Below, in pieces: positions 1 to 13,548 of a stretch of 64,000 nt of DNA (position 1 is its first letter; each line of letters starts with the position of its first letter). A program made the translations under genes and the position numbers. The DNA comes from Labyrinthula sp. Ha (Eukaryota > Sar > Bigyra > Labyrinthulida > Labyrinthulaceae), in NCBI GenBank assembly GCA_015227615.1, contig JAALGZ010000018.1:62001-126000 (forward strand). Direction: 5' to 3'. Under the pieces are notes generated by a model, which worked only from the letters and a program-made list of their open reading frames with translations, was not told where the DNA came from and ran no database searches.

Positions 1-730
1 ATAACTCATGATTAGCTTCCGAAAAGCTATACTACTTATTTCTGATTGCATAAAAAATTAAATATCTTTTCAATGATGTGTTATAGGTTTGCTGAAAAGG
101 AGTTTGAGCAAAGATACAAGCGTTTCTATATGAAGATTAAGCAAATTTCTTGCTACGGTCAAGGTAATACCTCTGTTTTCTCAGTTGCATTTTCTCTCAG
201 AGAGCAGAATTAGTTCTTTAAAATTATTTAGAAAATGCATTTAAAATAATTCTATACTGTTTAGGAGTTTATTTTGAGATTGTATTTGGATAACTTCAAG
301 GGTAAGGTAGTCATAAGAATATTTTTATTTAAAATGATTTTGAAATGATGTTGATTTTATGTTGCATCTACTTCTAAGTCAGCCTTTTCTTCGATTTTAT
401 TCCTTTACAAAAAGAATATAGATATAATATATAATGGAGATATTATTTGGGGCAGAATATTAAATTGATAAAAAATTTTGGGAACACTAAAAGCTATTTT
501 TCTTATCGTGTTCAACGGAAATTTTCGTGAATTTCCGATCTGTTAAGGATTCCTTACCGTTAATAATGGTACGTAAAATTTGGCCATTTTGTTTTCCGAT
601 AGTTAACGTTAATCACGATAAAGGACCTTAAATAAAGCCAGTTTGTTTTTTTTCAATTATTATTTTTACACAAGAAATCTTTTGGGCAATTAATTTATGT
701 ACAAAAATAACAAAAACAAACAAACAAAAA
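1..730. other. Upstream spacer of unit 1
   Basis: AT-rich, no coding frame seen. At 602-614 lies GTTAACGTTAATC, about 120 bp before the ATG of the LRR-like gene. The same 13-mer occurs upstream of the P450 gene (36456-36468). The stretch recurs at 7093-7822 and 14241-14970. Confidence 0.5.
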
Positions 731-1604
731 ATGGTGAAATCAATTCAACAAAAATATGAAGAAAGATATGATAAAACATCCTTTTATATTGAATGGTATC
801 TTAATTAACTAAATCACTCTAAGTGGACAGTATTGTGAAAACCCAAACCAGTTCAAAAGGGAGATAGAAGAGTTTGTAAAAGGGTTCCAACGAAAAAAAG
901 AAGTGTCTTCTGTATGGTATTCTGTTTTCTTTTATCTTTGTTTTAGTTTTCGAGATTGTCCTTTTGATACCGTCGAATCTGCATTTACAAGATTTATTCT
1001 TTGTTTTCCAGCTATGAAAGAACTCCAGTATTTTATTTTATTTTCTTGAGTTTAGATTTTGGAATTGCAGATTCAGTGATGAAAATTTTCAAAACTTTCA
1101 ACAACTTAAAATATTGAAACTGAATATAATGGAGTATATTTTTTTTTATATGTTTAGTTTAGGTTTTACCAATGTAATATTCCTGAAGTGAGTTCTTTTT
1201 GCAGTTTATTGAGTTCAATCAATACAAAAGATATAGTGTAAAAATATTTTATATTATTATTTAGACTATATCGAAACGGACTCAGTGCAAAATATACAAA
1301 TATTATATTTAAAAGTTTATCTTTTAATAAAGCAATTTTATATATACAGTACTTGTTTTCAAAATATTGAGTTTTTAGTACTATTGAAGATGTTCAAAAT
1401 AAAGCTATTGTTTCAGCCATTAAAAACTACTTGAAAGCTAATAAAAGAATAGAGAGCTTAGTATATAGACATACTGAACGATTCAAAAAGATAGAAGAAG
1501 AAGATATTATTGAATTACAAGAAATAGTTGATTCACATCCTTCTATATTTAGTCTTGAAATCTATGAAAGCTTAATTAAACCTAAAGGAAAGAGTAAATG
1601 TTAA
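731..1604 (+). CDS. LRR-like protein, seven exons (Roco N-terminal part), unit 1
   Basis: Exons 731-795, 824-916, 947-1027, 1056-1133, 1163-1237, 1265-1348 and 1379-1604 join in phase to a 233-aa ORF. The six introns are 28, 30, 28, 29, 27 and 30 nt, all GT-AG. The start is the first in-frame ATG (MVKSIQQKYEE). Irregular leucine-rich-repeat strands are visible, for example FQQLKILKLNI and around EFYQCNIPEV, with a lysine/glutamate-rich helix near the C-terminus. A length difference in a T-run between copies falls inside intron 4 and does no harm. The ORF ends in TAA, but the same frame continues into a ROC P-loop, so this was probably the LRR part of an LRR-ROC-COR protein. It may survive as a separate LRR protein or be the front of a dead gene. 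Exon structure is inferred from phase and coherence, not from transcripts. Confidence 0.6.
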
Positions 1605-3220
1605 AACAGACTTGTTCATTCTTTTTTACAAAAACAATATAAAGAAGATAAGTTGTTAGATGAAGTTCCAGTTATTCTTATGGGTATTTTATTTAGTTTA
1701 GTTTTGTTTTTAGGTGATGAAAGAACTGTAAAAACCTCTTTATTAAGAAACTTATCTGGAAAAACTTTTCAAAAAGAAATACAATCTACTTTAATTTTGG
1801 AAGATTATCAAGTACATCAAGTTAAATACAATAAGTTTAAACTAATTTAAAAATATGATCTTACTGTTCAAAGATTAAGAAATATGCTAGATGTTAGATA
1901 TTTTATTCAAGATGAAGTTCAAAAAGAGCCAAAATATAACTTAGATTTTGAAAATGAGTTGATTACAAGAACTATAAGAAAGAAAAGTTTTGCTGAGCAA
2001 TATACAGCTAATATGGAATATTCAGATTTCAGAACTACAGATACTTTTTATGTTTTTATGATTTTGGTGGATAAGAAGTTTTTTTCTTCATTTCATCATA
2101 TTTTTATGAAAAAAAAGCTATTTATTTAGTTGTTTTTAATTTGACAAAGTTAAAAGAAAACGATTTATTTAGACTAAAGTTTTGGTGTGAAAGTATTTTA
2201 ACAAATATTGAAAAAGCACTTGTTATGTTTATTGAAACTTTTTTAAATACTTTTTTAAAGAAAAACAAAACGCTTCACGGTGTAAATTATAAAATAAATC
2301 CTTTCTATCTAGGCTTTCTGGGAAGTTAACTATTGTTGAAGATGAAAAAAGTATTTTCTTTGCTGTTGAAAATGCTATTAATTTTACTTAGAGTCGTGAA
2401 AAGGCAATCAAACACCTGTTAATGAGCATGAATACATATAACTCAAAGTTATATGACTTATTTAATTCACGTATATGGGTAAAATTTGTTTATGTATTAT
2501 TTTTGGATAATTGTCGTGAAGAATCAAGTTATATGACAGTTCAAAAGTTTAAACTAAAAGCTGAAAAGTGTAATTTTTCTGAAAAGGAAACGGAAGAAAT
2601 GTTAGATACATATTCTGAAGCAGGAATAATTTGTTATTTTCCTGGTTTAAATTTATCTGAAGATGAAAACTTTATATTTTTTGCACCTTCCTTTTTAGCT
2701 CAAGCTTTGGGAAGTTTTATTCGTGATGAAAGTTTTCATCAACTTGCTTATAGAACAAATAAAAACGTATTTTCAAACTATAGAAAATATATTGAGACAG
2801 GAATAATAAGAAAAGATTTATTTGAAGCTTTATTAAAACAATATACAAAAAAAGAAAGAGAATATGTTTTAAACTTAGCTTTACATAGTTTAATTCTATT
2901 TGTTGATCCAAGAGAAAAAAAAAGTTTTGTTGTTCCTGAATCACTTCTTTAAATAAGAAATTCAAAACTAAAAATATGTTTGACTCCTGATTTTGTGTGG
3001 AAAACAGATAATCCAATTACAAGAGAAAAGTTTCTGCAAATTGTTTTTATTTTCTTCAACCACAGAAAGCTTCAAGATTAATTTTTTAACAAGTTTTATT
3101 CTAGAATATTTTTTGGCACAGATGAAATACTTGATATATTTGTGATTAAAGAAAATGAATTTGGTTTTAGATGTATTGGCAAAACAAGAAATAGTTTTTT
3201 GCATGTATAATACAGCAACT
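1605..3220 (+). pseudogene. Decayed ROC-COR (Roco GTPase) region, unit 1
   Basis: The frame resumes directly after the TAA at 1602-1604. A 30-nt intron (1684-1713) precedes the P-loop: GDERT then VKT here, where unit 2 has GKT, so the invariant P-loop glycine is lost. A nonsense codon follows at 1848-1850 where unit 3 has Thr, and a frameshift destroys the G3 region (DSGGQ in unit 3). COR-like sequence (FNSRIWVKFVY onward) is open at 2422-2952. In functional Roco proteins ROC binds GTP and COR dimerises. This copy cannot encode that. All three units share a frame change between the end of ROC and COR (around 2280-2330) that could be an unusual intron or a fixed frameshift. Confidence 0.75.
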
Positions 3221-4209
3221 AGTTGAAGAAAACAATGTCAGTGAACAAGAATTGGAAGCAAATTATTTCCTTGAAGACAGTATTTCGAAAGAAACCATGA
3301 TTTAATTTTCCCTGTTTCAAGGGCAAAAGAAACCTCGCCTTTAAAGAGTATGACGAATATTTAATCAGATGAACAATATTTGGACTGGTTTTAAGGGTTG
3401 ATTGTTTTTTAAGTGTTTTAGAATAATTCTACTAGTTATTCTATTCTAAGTTGGTAATATCAATTTTCCAGCACTATCAAGGTGAAAATAATTGTTGATC
3501 ACTGTTTGTAAATCCTGAAGTTGTAGTTTACTTTTTTTAGTCATTCACAAAGGATTATGTCTTAGGAAACAACTTATTAACAAATTGGTTTCTATACTTT
3601 CTTAATTTTCAACTAGGCAATTCAACTAACATAATTTTCTCCTGTTTGGCTCTGTTTGCTCTATTTCTTATCTGGTTATACTTTTTATATGTTTTCTTGT
3701 CTTTCTTTAAAGTCGTTTTTCTTAGTTTTAGATATTAAGCACAGTGGTGTATTACCATAAGGATAGATTTCGGTTAAAAGTGATGGGAATTGAGAATCGA
3801 TAAATGGTTTTCTTTTTGAGAAATCCTAAAAAACAATAAAGGAACAAGGAGATTTAAGAATTTTGTGGAGAATGGGGAAAGGATTCGAGAAATAATCTTA
3901 ACGCGGAGAATCCTCATTTTGGAATATCCCTTAATAATGTAATGTTAAGAATCAAAAAGACAATCTTGAAAATTACACACCTAGAAAAACCAAAACCAGT
4001 AGAAACTCATAGAGTTAGAAAAAATAAAGTGCTTTATCCTGCTTAACTTAAATTTCAGTTATTTGAAACCTTACATATACGGAAGAATGTGAAATGAAGA
4101 GCTTATCATAGTGTTGAGCTTAGATTCAGCACCAATGTGACAGCATTGTTTTCGAGAAAGATCTATGTCAAAATAAGTTGTTTATCATTTAATTTGGAAA
4201 AGAACCGTA
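3221..4209. other. Spacer between ROC-COR and the - strand remnant
   Basis: No supported coding frame. Same content at about 10,311-11,301 and 17,441-18,439. The last COR-like sequence fades at about 3,200. Confidence 0.4.
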
Positions 4210-4665
4210 TATAAAAACTTCATTATTGGCAAAAATGACCCATTTTGTGAAACCGTAACCAACTTCTTCAACTTCTTAACTATCAAAACGTAGCTTCCAT
4301 ATCCTAAGCTCCACTTTCTTCACAAAATTATCAGCAGTCATTTCACTTTTTTCAATAAAGATGTTGAACACTTTGAATAAATAAACTTTCACAAGACTTG
4401 CTGCTAGTTTGAACTGGTTTAACTTCATGCATTCTGAAAGCTAAATATTGAAAGTATGTTTATTACCTCCACCACTTGGACAGATATTTGCCACTTTCAT
4501 CGTAAGTAAATGTTTCTTTAAATGATTTAAAGCTCTCTTCTGACGTGTTCTCAGCTTTCCTCTCACAAATTTTCTATAAAATTAAGTCACAAAATCATTT
4601 CGCAGTCCTTGCATACTCTCACTAATGGTACTACTATCAAGCCTAACTAACAATTCCACTTCTAA
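4210..4665 (-). pseudogene. Decayed copy of the unit's - strand gene, unit 1
   Basis: Counterpart of the open gene at 18440-18890. Conserved blocks include FKETFTYDESGK and the exon ending in KWW, with the same short introns. Relative to unit 3 there is an extra base in the middle of the last exon, which shifts the frame, and a TAA where unit 3 has Gln in DSQEIEE. The residue aligned with unit 3's start is Val. Function unrecognised. Confidence 0.6.
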
Positions 4666-5199
4666 CTAGTTCTTCTACCTCTGGGGATATTCTTCCCTTT
4701 ATTTTGTTTCGATAAAAATCTTTAGATATGGTCTCATTATAAATAAGTACTACCAACGTTAAGTCAATTTATAGATTCTTTGCTGTTACATCTTTCTGCC
4801 ATTAAAATAAAAAATGAATATAGTTACACGAAAAAGTAGGAGAATATGTTTCTACCATTGATTTAAAACTAGAAGACATAAGTAATATCCTTAATACGGA
4901 GATCTTGTCCCTCTTAAGATCATACTAGTTTCGTCTGACAAATGAACGATTTATCTATTTAACTTTTCCAAGCAAAAATATCAATTTTCCCTTAAATTCG
5001 ACAGAAAACACCTTTAATACAAGTTCTGTTAATGATAAAAATCAGATTCTCTTTAGGTATTTAAACTAACGCTTTTACAAACCATTTTAGGCATTGAGCA
5101 CTTTGTCAGTAGTAAAAGTAAAAAAAAACATGTATTATCTCAAAGGAAATTGCGAAAATATGGCACAAATTTGCATAAATAAAACCAATAAAATCTTCG

Positions 5200-6400
5200 A
5201 AATTATTTTTTTTCACAAAGTTACTGAAAGTTGGTCTAAAACAGGGTTTGATTCAAGGTTCTTGATATTTGTCCCATTAGAATATCAGTTTTGGCTATTT
5301 TACAGTTGAATTTGTGGTAAAGTTAAATTAACCGAAATAACTATTGTTTAGATTAATAAGGAAGTTCTTGAAGTTTCCTCGAACAAAAGTCGGATAAACC
5401 CTAAATCATCAATACTTCTGGCTGAAAACCATTTCTCGGGATGTTTTGTTACTTGGCATTATCCTTTCAGAAATATTTGACATTTAGGAGTATAATTTTT
5501 CAGAGTTTCTGAGATCTTGGAAATGGGATATATTGTTAGGAAGTCAATACAGAGTGCTCCAATTATCAAGGATGATTATTTCTAGACCTGAATTCACCCA
5601 TTCTTTTGACTGATGAGGTCTGTTTTGGCTCTAAACGAGTATTTCTTGAGGTGGTACACGGATTGAGGTTGAGAAAAACAGCAGTTTAACCTAATATCGA
5701 CTTTTCTTAGAAAAACTTTATAAATTTTCTAAAACACAGACTTGAAGGTTATAAATCATGTTTTTTAATTATTAGGGACTATCTGATACAAAAGTTTTGG
5801 GGACTATAGCAAAGATGAGGGATTTCGTATTGTCAGATATGCAGATTTTCAACATTTGACTTTTCTGAGTAAAGTTTAGCTCAGTTGCAGTTAAATAAAG
5901 AAAAATACCCTGAGAAATAATTTGAGAAGTCAATTTTAGTAAATTTTTAGGTTTTTAAAAGAATCAGATCATCTATAGAGTTTTTCTTTATGATGTTACG
6001 TTTGAATGTATGCTTTTTTAGAGATCTCTAAACTTAGTGAAAAGGACCCTTAAAATTAGCTTTTTCTAAGTTTTAAAGTACTATCCTTATCAAATACCCT
6101 GGCAAAATACATGGTTGGAAAGTTTTTTTAATGTGAAATACATTATGGGTGATAATATTGTATTTGAGGAAGATTTTGTGACAAAAGTTACAAATACCAT
6201 ATGCGTTTTTTTCAGTAATCGTGGTTTTTTTATACTTTTTATTGCCTTAATTCTTTTTATATTTACGTAAATAAGTCTTAGCTTTAGTTTGAAATATGAT
6301 TCGAGCCTGGTTGAAGAGTTGAGAAGGTATTGCTGATTTTATGGCCATTATACTGCATTTTTGAGGAAATCGTTGATAAAGTTTTCAACACTCCGTAACA
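5200..6400. repeat. ~1.2-kb non-coding module of unit 1
   Basis: No coherent ORF is visible, even allowing 28-31-nt introns. The stretch is repeated at about 12,348-13,548 and 19,500-20,695, and an older inverted copy lies at about 37,550-38,760. Its presence outside the array suggests a mobile or dispersed repeat rather than part of the Roco gene. No terminal repeats or transposase found. Confidence 0.6.
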
Positions 6401-7822
6401 ACAAAGACCATTAAACACTATTATTTACTACTTGGATTAGATTAAATATAATGCTTAATTTTGAAAGTTTACAGAGTTAGATTAGCCTTTTTCTTCATTG
6501 TTTTCCGATCGATTTAAACTGGATGTGCCTTCTTTTGGTGGTATATTGCGTTCTACATGTCTTTATTCTTTTCATATCCTAATTGTTCTTATATGGTTAC
6601 AACAATATTTAAAAAATCATTTCAAACCTTTGCTTTGTTTTTCATAACCCGAAAATTTCATTAAGAAATGAGCTTTGCAATTATTCAGAAATTGTTCTAA
6701 AATACAGGATGAGGTAAAAACAACAGAATAGAAAAGTATCTTTCAGTCCTCAAACACAAAAAAAAATTAAACGCCATTGGTTAGAAAAAATTTTAAAATA
6801 AGTTTTATAAGTCATAATAGTGCTTTACATAAAAATTAAGCCAGATATAAGAGAAATAATATTTTGACCTGAAATTGACCAATATTTTAGAAATATAGAA
6901 ATACGTAGTTTAAGCCTAGTATTTCCCAGTAAAAAAATATGAAAGCTATAATATTTTAAAAACTAATATTTAAAGTATATTGAAACTTTATTTGGATTAA
7001 AAAGACGAATTATTGACTGAGAAAAATAACTTTTACTGAGGAAAAATTTCCTAAGCTAAATTTTGCCTTGACATTTAGATATTAAAATGCACATAACTCA
7101 TGATTAGCTTCCGAAAAGCTATACTACTTATTTCTGATTGCATAAAAAATTAAATATCTTTTCAATGATGTGTTATAGGTTTGCTGAAAAGGAGTTTGAG
7201 CAAAGATACAAGCGTTTCTATATGAAGATTAAGCAAATTTCTTGCTACGGTCAAGGCAATACCTCTGTTTTCTCAGTTGCATTTTCTCTCAGAGAGCAGA
7301 ATTAGTTCTTTAAAATTATTTAGAAAATGCATTTAAAATAATTCTATACTGTTTAGGAGTTTATTTTGAGATTGTATTTGGATAACTTCAAGGGTAAGGT
7401 AGTCATAAGAATATTTTTATTTAAAATGATTTTGAAATGATGTTGATTTTATGTTGCATCTACTTCTAAGTCAGCCTTTTCTTCGATTTTATTCCTTTAC
7501 AAAAAGAATATAGATATAATATATAATGGAGATATTATTTGGGGCAGAATATTAAATTGATAAAAAATTTTGGGAACACTAAAAGCTATTTTTCTTATCG
7601 TGTTCAACGGAAATTTTCGTGAATTTCCGATCTGTTAAGGATTCCTTACCGTTAATAATGGTACGTAAAATTTGGCCATTTTGTTTTCCGATAGTTAACG
7701 TTAATCACGATAAAGGACCTTAAATAAAGCCAGTTTGTTTTTTTTCAATTATTATTTTTACACAAGAAATCTTTTGGGCAATTAATTTATGTACAAAAAT
7801 AACAAAAACAAACAAACAAAAA

Positions 7823-8695
7823 ATGGTGAAATCAATTCAACAAAAATATGAAGAAAGATATGATAAAACATCCTTTTATATTGAATGGTATCTTAATTAA
7901 CTAAATCACTCTAAGTGGACAGTATTGTGAAAACCCAAACCAGTTCAAAAGGGAGATAGAAGAGTTTGTAAAAGGGTTCCAACGAAAAAAAGAAGTGTCT
8001 TCTGTATGGTATTCTGTTTTCTTTTATCTTTGTTTTAGTTTTCGAGATTGTCCTTTTGATACCGTCGAATCTGCATTTACAAGATTTATTCTTTGTTTTC
8101 CAGCTATGAAAGAACTCCAGTATTTTATTTTATTTTCTTGAGTTTAGATTTTGGAATTGCAGATTCAGTGATGAAAATTTTCAAAACTTTCAACAACTTA
8201 AAATATTGAAACTGAATATAATGGAGTATATTTTTTTTATATGTTTAGTTTAGGTTTTACCAATGTAATATTCCTGAAGTGAGTTCTTTTTGCAGTTTAT
8301 TGAGTTCAATCAATACAAAAGATATAGTGTAAAAATATTTTATATTATTATTTAGACTATATCGAAACGGACTCAGTGCAAAATATACAAATATTATATT
8401 TAAAAGTTTATCTTTTAATAAAGCAATTTTATATATACAGTACTTGTTTTCAAAATATTGAGTTTTTAGTACTATTGAAGATGTTCAAAATAAAGCTATT
8501 GTTTCAGCCATTAAAAACTACTTGAAAGCTAATAAAAGAATAGAGAGCTTAGTATATAGACATACTGAACGATTCAAAAAGATAGAAGAAGAAGATATTA
8601 TTGAATTACAAGAAATAGTTGATTCACATCCTTCTATATTTAGTCTTGAAATCTATGAAAGCTTAATTAAACCTAAAGGAAAGAGTAAATGTTAA
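7823..8695 (+). CDS. LRR-like protein, seven exons, unit 2
   Basis: Exons 7823-7887, 7916-8008, 8039-8119, 8148-8225, 8254-8328, 8356-8439 and 8470-8695 give the same 233-aa product as unit 1. I saw no amino-acid change between the two. The only difference seen is one fewer T in intron 4, making it 28 nt. See unit 1 for domains and doubts. Confidence 0.6.
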
Positions 8696-10310
8696 AACAG
8701 ACTTGTTCATTCTTTTTTACAAAAACAATATAAAGAAGATAAGTTGTTAGATGAAGTTCCAGTTATTCTTATGGGTATTTTATTTAGTTTAGTTTTGTTT
8801 TTAGGTGATGAAAGAACTGGAAAAACCTCTTTATTAAGAAACTTATCTGGAAAAACTTTTCAAAAAGAAATACAATCTACTTTAATTTTGGAAGATTATC
8901 AAGTACATCAAGTTAAATACAATAAGTTTAAACTAATTTAAAAATATGATCTTACTGTTCAAAGATTAAAAAATATGCTAGATGTTAGATATTTTATTCA
9001 AGATGAAGTTCAAAAAGAGCCAAAATATAACTTAGATTTTGAAAATGAGTTGATTACAAGAACTATAAGAAAGAAAAGTTTTGCTGAGCAATATACAACT
9101 AATATGGAATATTCAGATTTCAGAACTACAGATACTTTTTATGTTTTTATGATTTTGGTGGATAAGAAGTTTTTTTCTTCATTTCATCATATTTTTATGA
9201 AAAAAAAGCTATTTATTTAGTTGTTTTTAATTTGACAAAGTTAAAAGAAAACGATTTATTTAGACTAAAGTTTTGGTGTGAAAGTATTTTAACAAATATT
9301 GAAAAAGCACTTGTTATGTTTATTGAAACTTTTTTAAATACTTTTTTAAAGAAAAACAAAACGCTTCACGGTGTAAATTATAAAATAAATCCTTTCTATC
9401 TAGGCTTTCTGGGAAGTTAACTATTGTTGAAGATGAAAAAAGTATTTTCTTTGCTGTTGAAAATGCTATTAATTTTACTTAGAGTCGTGAAAAGGCAATC
9501 AAACACCTGTTAATGAGCATGAATACATATAACTCAAAGTTATATGACTTATTTAATTCACGTATATGGGTAAAATTTGTTTATGTATTATTTTTGGATA
9601 ATTGTCGTGAAGAATCAAGTTATATGACAGTTCAAAAGTTTAAACTAAAAGCTGAAAAGTGTAATTTTTCTGAAGAGGAAACGGAAGAAATGTTAGATAC
9701 ATATTCTGAAGCAGGAATAATTTGTTATTTTCCTGGTTTAAATTTATCTGAAGATGAAAACTTTATATTTTTTGCACCTTCCTTTTTAGCTCAAGCTTTG
9801 GGAAGTTTTATTCGTGATGAAAGTTTTCATCAACTTGCTTATAGAACAAATAAAAACGTATTTTCAAACTATAGAAAATATATTGAGACAGGAATAATAA
9901 GAAAAGATTTATTTGAAGCTTTATTAAAACAATATACAAAAAAAGAAAGAGAATATGTTTTAAACTTAGCTTTACATAGTTTAATTCTATTTGTTGATCC
10001 AAGAGAAAAAAAAGTTTTGTTGTTCCTGAATCACTTCTTTAAATAAGAAATTCAAAACTAAAAATATGTTTGACTCCTGATTTTGTGTGGAAAACAGATA
10101 ATCCAATTACAAGAGAAAAGTTTCTGCAAATTGTTTTTATTTTCTTCAACCACAGAAAGCTTCAAGATTAATTTTTTAACAAGTTTTATTCTAGAATATT
10201 TTTTGGCACAGATGAAATACTTGATATATTTGTGATTAAAGAAAATGAATTTGGTTTTAGATGTATTGGCAAAACAAGAAATAGTTTTTTGCATGTATAA
10301 TACAGCAACT
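8696..10310 (+). pseudogene. Decayed ROC-COR region, unit 2
   Basis: Same layout as unit 1, but the P-loop reads GDERTGKTSLL and so keeps the GxxxxGK[ST] pattern after a 30-nt intron. The nonsense codon in ROC (stop codon at 8939-8941) and the G3 frameshift are shared with unit 1, so those lesions predate the unit 1-2 duplication. COR-like sequence is open at 9513-10046. A one-base difference from unit 1 in an A-run near 10,010 changes the COR reading frame. Confidence 0.75.
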
Positions 10311-11301
10311 AGTTGAAGAAAACAATGTCAGTGAACAAGAATTGGAAGCAAATTATTTCCTTGAAGACAGTATTTCGAAAGAAACCATGATTTAATTTTC
10401 CCTGTTTCAAGGGCAAAAGAAACCTCGCCTTTAAAGAGTATGACGAATATTTAATCAGATGAACAATATTTGGACTGGTTTTAAGGGTTGATTGTTTTTT
10501 AAGTGTTTTAGAATAATTCTACTAGTTATTCTATTCTAAGTTGGTAATATCAATTTTCCAGCACTATCAAGGTGAAAATAATTGTTGATCACTGTTTGTA
10601 AATCCTGAAGTTGTAGTTTACTTTTTTTAGTCATTCACAAAGGATTATGTCTTAGGAAACAACTTATTAACAAATTGGTTTCTATACTTTCTTAATTTTC
10701 AACTAGGCAATTCAACTAACATAATTTTCTCCTGTTTGGCTCTGTTTGCTCTATTTCTTATCTGGTTATACTTTTTATATGTTTTCTTGTCTTTCTTTAA
10801 AGTCGTTTTTCTTAGTTTTAGATATTAAGCACAGTGGTGTATTACCATAAGGATAGATTTCGGTTAAAAGTGATGGGAATTGAGAATCGATAAATGGTTT
10901 TCTTTTTGAGAAATCCTAAAAAACAATAAAGGAACAAGGAGATTTAAGAATTTTGTGGAGAATGGGGAAAGGATTCGAGAAATAATCTTAACGCGGAGAA
11001 TCCTCATTTTGGAATATCCCTTAATAATGTAATGTTAAGAATCAAAAAGACAATCTTGAAAATTACACACCTAGAAAAACCAAAACCAGTAGAAACTCAT
11101 AGAGTTAGAAAAAATAAAGTGCTTTATCCTGCTTAACTTAAATTTCAGTTATTTGAAACCTTACATATACGGAAGAATGTGAAATGAAGAGCTTATCATA
11201 GTGTTGAGCTTAGATTCAGCACCAATGTGACAGCATTGTTTTCGAGAAAGATCTATGTCAAAATAAGTTGTTTATCATTTAATTTGGAAAAGAACCGTAT
11301 A

Positions 11302-11757
11302 TAAAAACTTCATTATTGGCAAAAATGACCCATTTTGTGAAACCGTAACCAACTTCTTCAACTTCTTAACTATCAAAACGTAGCTTCCATATCCTAAGCT
11401 CCACTTTCTTCACAAAATTATCAGCAGTCATTTCACTTTTTTCAATAAAGATGTTGAACACTTTGAATAAATAAACTTTCACAAGACTTGCTGCTAGTTT
11501 GAACTGGTTTAACTTCCTGCATTCTGAAAGCTAAATATTGAAAGTATGTTTATTACCTCCACCACTTGGACAGATATTTGCCACTTTCATCGTAAGTAAA
11601 TGTTTCTTTAAATGATTTAAAGCTCTCTTCTGACGTGTTCTCAGCTTTCCTCTCACAAATTTTCTATAAAATTAAGTCACAAAATCATTTCGCAGTCCTT
11701 GCATACTCTCACTAATGGTACTACTATCAAGTCTAACTAACAATTCCACTTCTAACT
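11302..11757 (-). pseudogene. Decayed copy of the unit's - strand gene, unit 2
   Basis: Essentially identical to 4210-4665, with the same frameshift and stop relative to the open copy in unit 3. The candidate upstream intron donor present in unit 3 (GTATCC) reads ATATCC here, fitting loss of splicing. Confidence 0.55.
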
Positions 11758-12347
11758 AGTTCTTCTACCTCTGGGGATATTCTTCCCTTTATTTTGTTTA
11801 TTCGTCGAATATCTTTTCATTTCATTGATTTAATACGAATTTATTCTATTTTGTTTCGATCAAAATCTTTAGATATGGTCTCATTATAAATAAGTACTAC
11901 CAACGTTAAGTCAATTTATAGATTCTTTGCTGTTACATCTTTCTGCCATTAAAATAAAAAATGAATATAGTTACACGAAAAAGTAGGAGAATATGTTTCT
12001 ACCATTGATTTAAAACTAGAAGACATAAGTAATATCCTTAATACGGAGATCTTGTCCCTCTTAAGATCATACTAGTTTCGTCTGACAAATGAACGATTTA
12101 TCTATTTAACTTTTCCAAGCAAAAATATCAATTTTCCCTTAAATTCGACAGAAAACACCTTTAATACAAGTTCTGTTAATGATAAAAATCAGATTCTCTT
12201 TAGGTATTTAAACTAACGCTTTTACAAACCATTTTAGGCATTGAGCACTTTGTCAGTAGTAAAAGTAAAAAAAAAACATGTATTATCTCAAAGGAAATTG
12301 CGAAAATATGGCACAAATTTGCATAAATAAAACCAATAAAATCTTCG

Positions 12348-13548
12348 AAATTATTTTTTTTCACAAAGTTACTGAAAGTTGGTCTAAAACAGGGTTTGAT
12401 TCAAGGTTCTTGATATTTGTCCCATTAGAATATCAGTTTTGGCTATTTTACAGTTGAATTTGTGGTAAAGTTAAATTAACCGAAATAACTATTGTTTAGA
12501 TTAATAAGGAAGTTCTTGAAGTTTCCTCGAACAAAAGTCGGATAAACCCTAAATCATCAATACTTCTGGCTGAAAACCATTTCTCGGGATGTTTTGTTAC
12601 TTGGCATTATCCTTTCAGGAATATTTGACATTTAGGAGTATAATTTTTCAGAGTTTCTGAGATCTTGGAAATGGGATATATTGTTAGGAAGTCAATACAG
12701 AGTGCTCCAATTATCAAGGATGATTATTTCTAGACCTGAATTCACCCATTCTTTTGACTGATGAGGTCTGTTTTGGCTCTAAACGAGTATTTCTTGAGGT
12801 GGTACACGGATTGAGGTTGAGAAAAACAGCAGTTTAACCTAATATCGACTTTTCTTAGAAAAACTTTATAAATTTTCTAAAACACAGACTTGAAGGTTAT
12901 AAATCATGTTTTTTAATTATTAGGGACTATCTGATACAAAAGTTTTGGGGACTATAGCAATGATGAGGGATTTCGTATTGTCAGATATGCAGATTTTCAA
13001 CATTTGACTTTTCTGAGTAAAGTTTAGCTCAGTTGCAGTTAAATAAAGAAAAATACCCTGAAAAATAATTTGAGAAGTCAATTTTAGTAAATTTTTAGGT
13101 TTTTAAAAGAATCAGATCATCTATAGAGTTTTTCTTTATGATGTTACGTTTGAATGTATGCTTTTTTAGAGATCTCTAAACTTAGTGAAAAGGACCCTTA
13201 AAATTAGCTTTTTCTAAGTTTTAAAGTACTATCCTTATCAAATACCCTGGCAAAATACATGGTTGGAAAGTTTTTTTAATGTGAAATACATTATGGGTGA
13301 TAATATTGTATTTGAGGAAGATTTTGTGACAAAAGTTACAAATACCATATGCGTTTTTTTCAGTAATCGTGGTTTTTTTATACTTTTTATTGCCTTAATT
13401 CTTTTTATATTTACGTAAATAAGTCTTAGCTTTAGTTTGAAATATGATTCGAGCCTGGTTGAAGAGTTGAGAAGGTATTGCTGATTTTATGGCCATTATA
13501 CTGCATTTTTGAGGAAATCGTTGATAAAGTTTTCAACACTCCGTAACA
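12348..13548. repeat. ~1.2-kb non-coding module of unit 2
   Basis: Near-identical copy of 5200-6400. No gene seen. Confidence 0.6.

Larger units (their letters stand above)
1..7092. repeat. Tandem repeat unit 1 (~7.1 kb)
   Basis: The first bases of the window recur at 7093 and 14241, so unit 1 runs 1-7092. The true phase of the array is unknown, because the window opens inside it and more copies may lie to the left. Contents: + strand LRR-like gene (731-1604), decayed ROC-COR (1605-3220), - strand remnant (4210-4665), then a ~1.2-kb module shared with an inverted relic near 38 kb. By eye unit 1 differs from unit 2 by only a couple of dozen substitutions or homopolymer indels plus one 56-bp indel. 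Confidence 0.95.

Noticed and set aside
1134-1237. An exon reading MFSLGFTN... continuing across the T-run with a T9/T8 frameshift between copies
   Set aside because: An intron 1134-1162 (29 nt; 28 nt in units 2-3) places the T-run in the intron and gives a single consistent LRR frame in all copies.
1594-1609. A 16-nt intron (GTAAAT...CAG) removing the shared TAA
   Set aside because: Too short and it breaks the downstream frame into the ROC P-loop.
5094-5309. 71-codon ORF in the array
   Set aside because: Starts without ATG, is not kept in unit 3 or in the inverted relic, and lies at the edge of the non-coding module.
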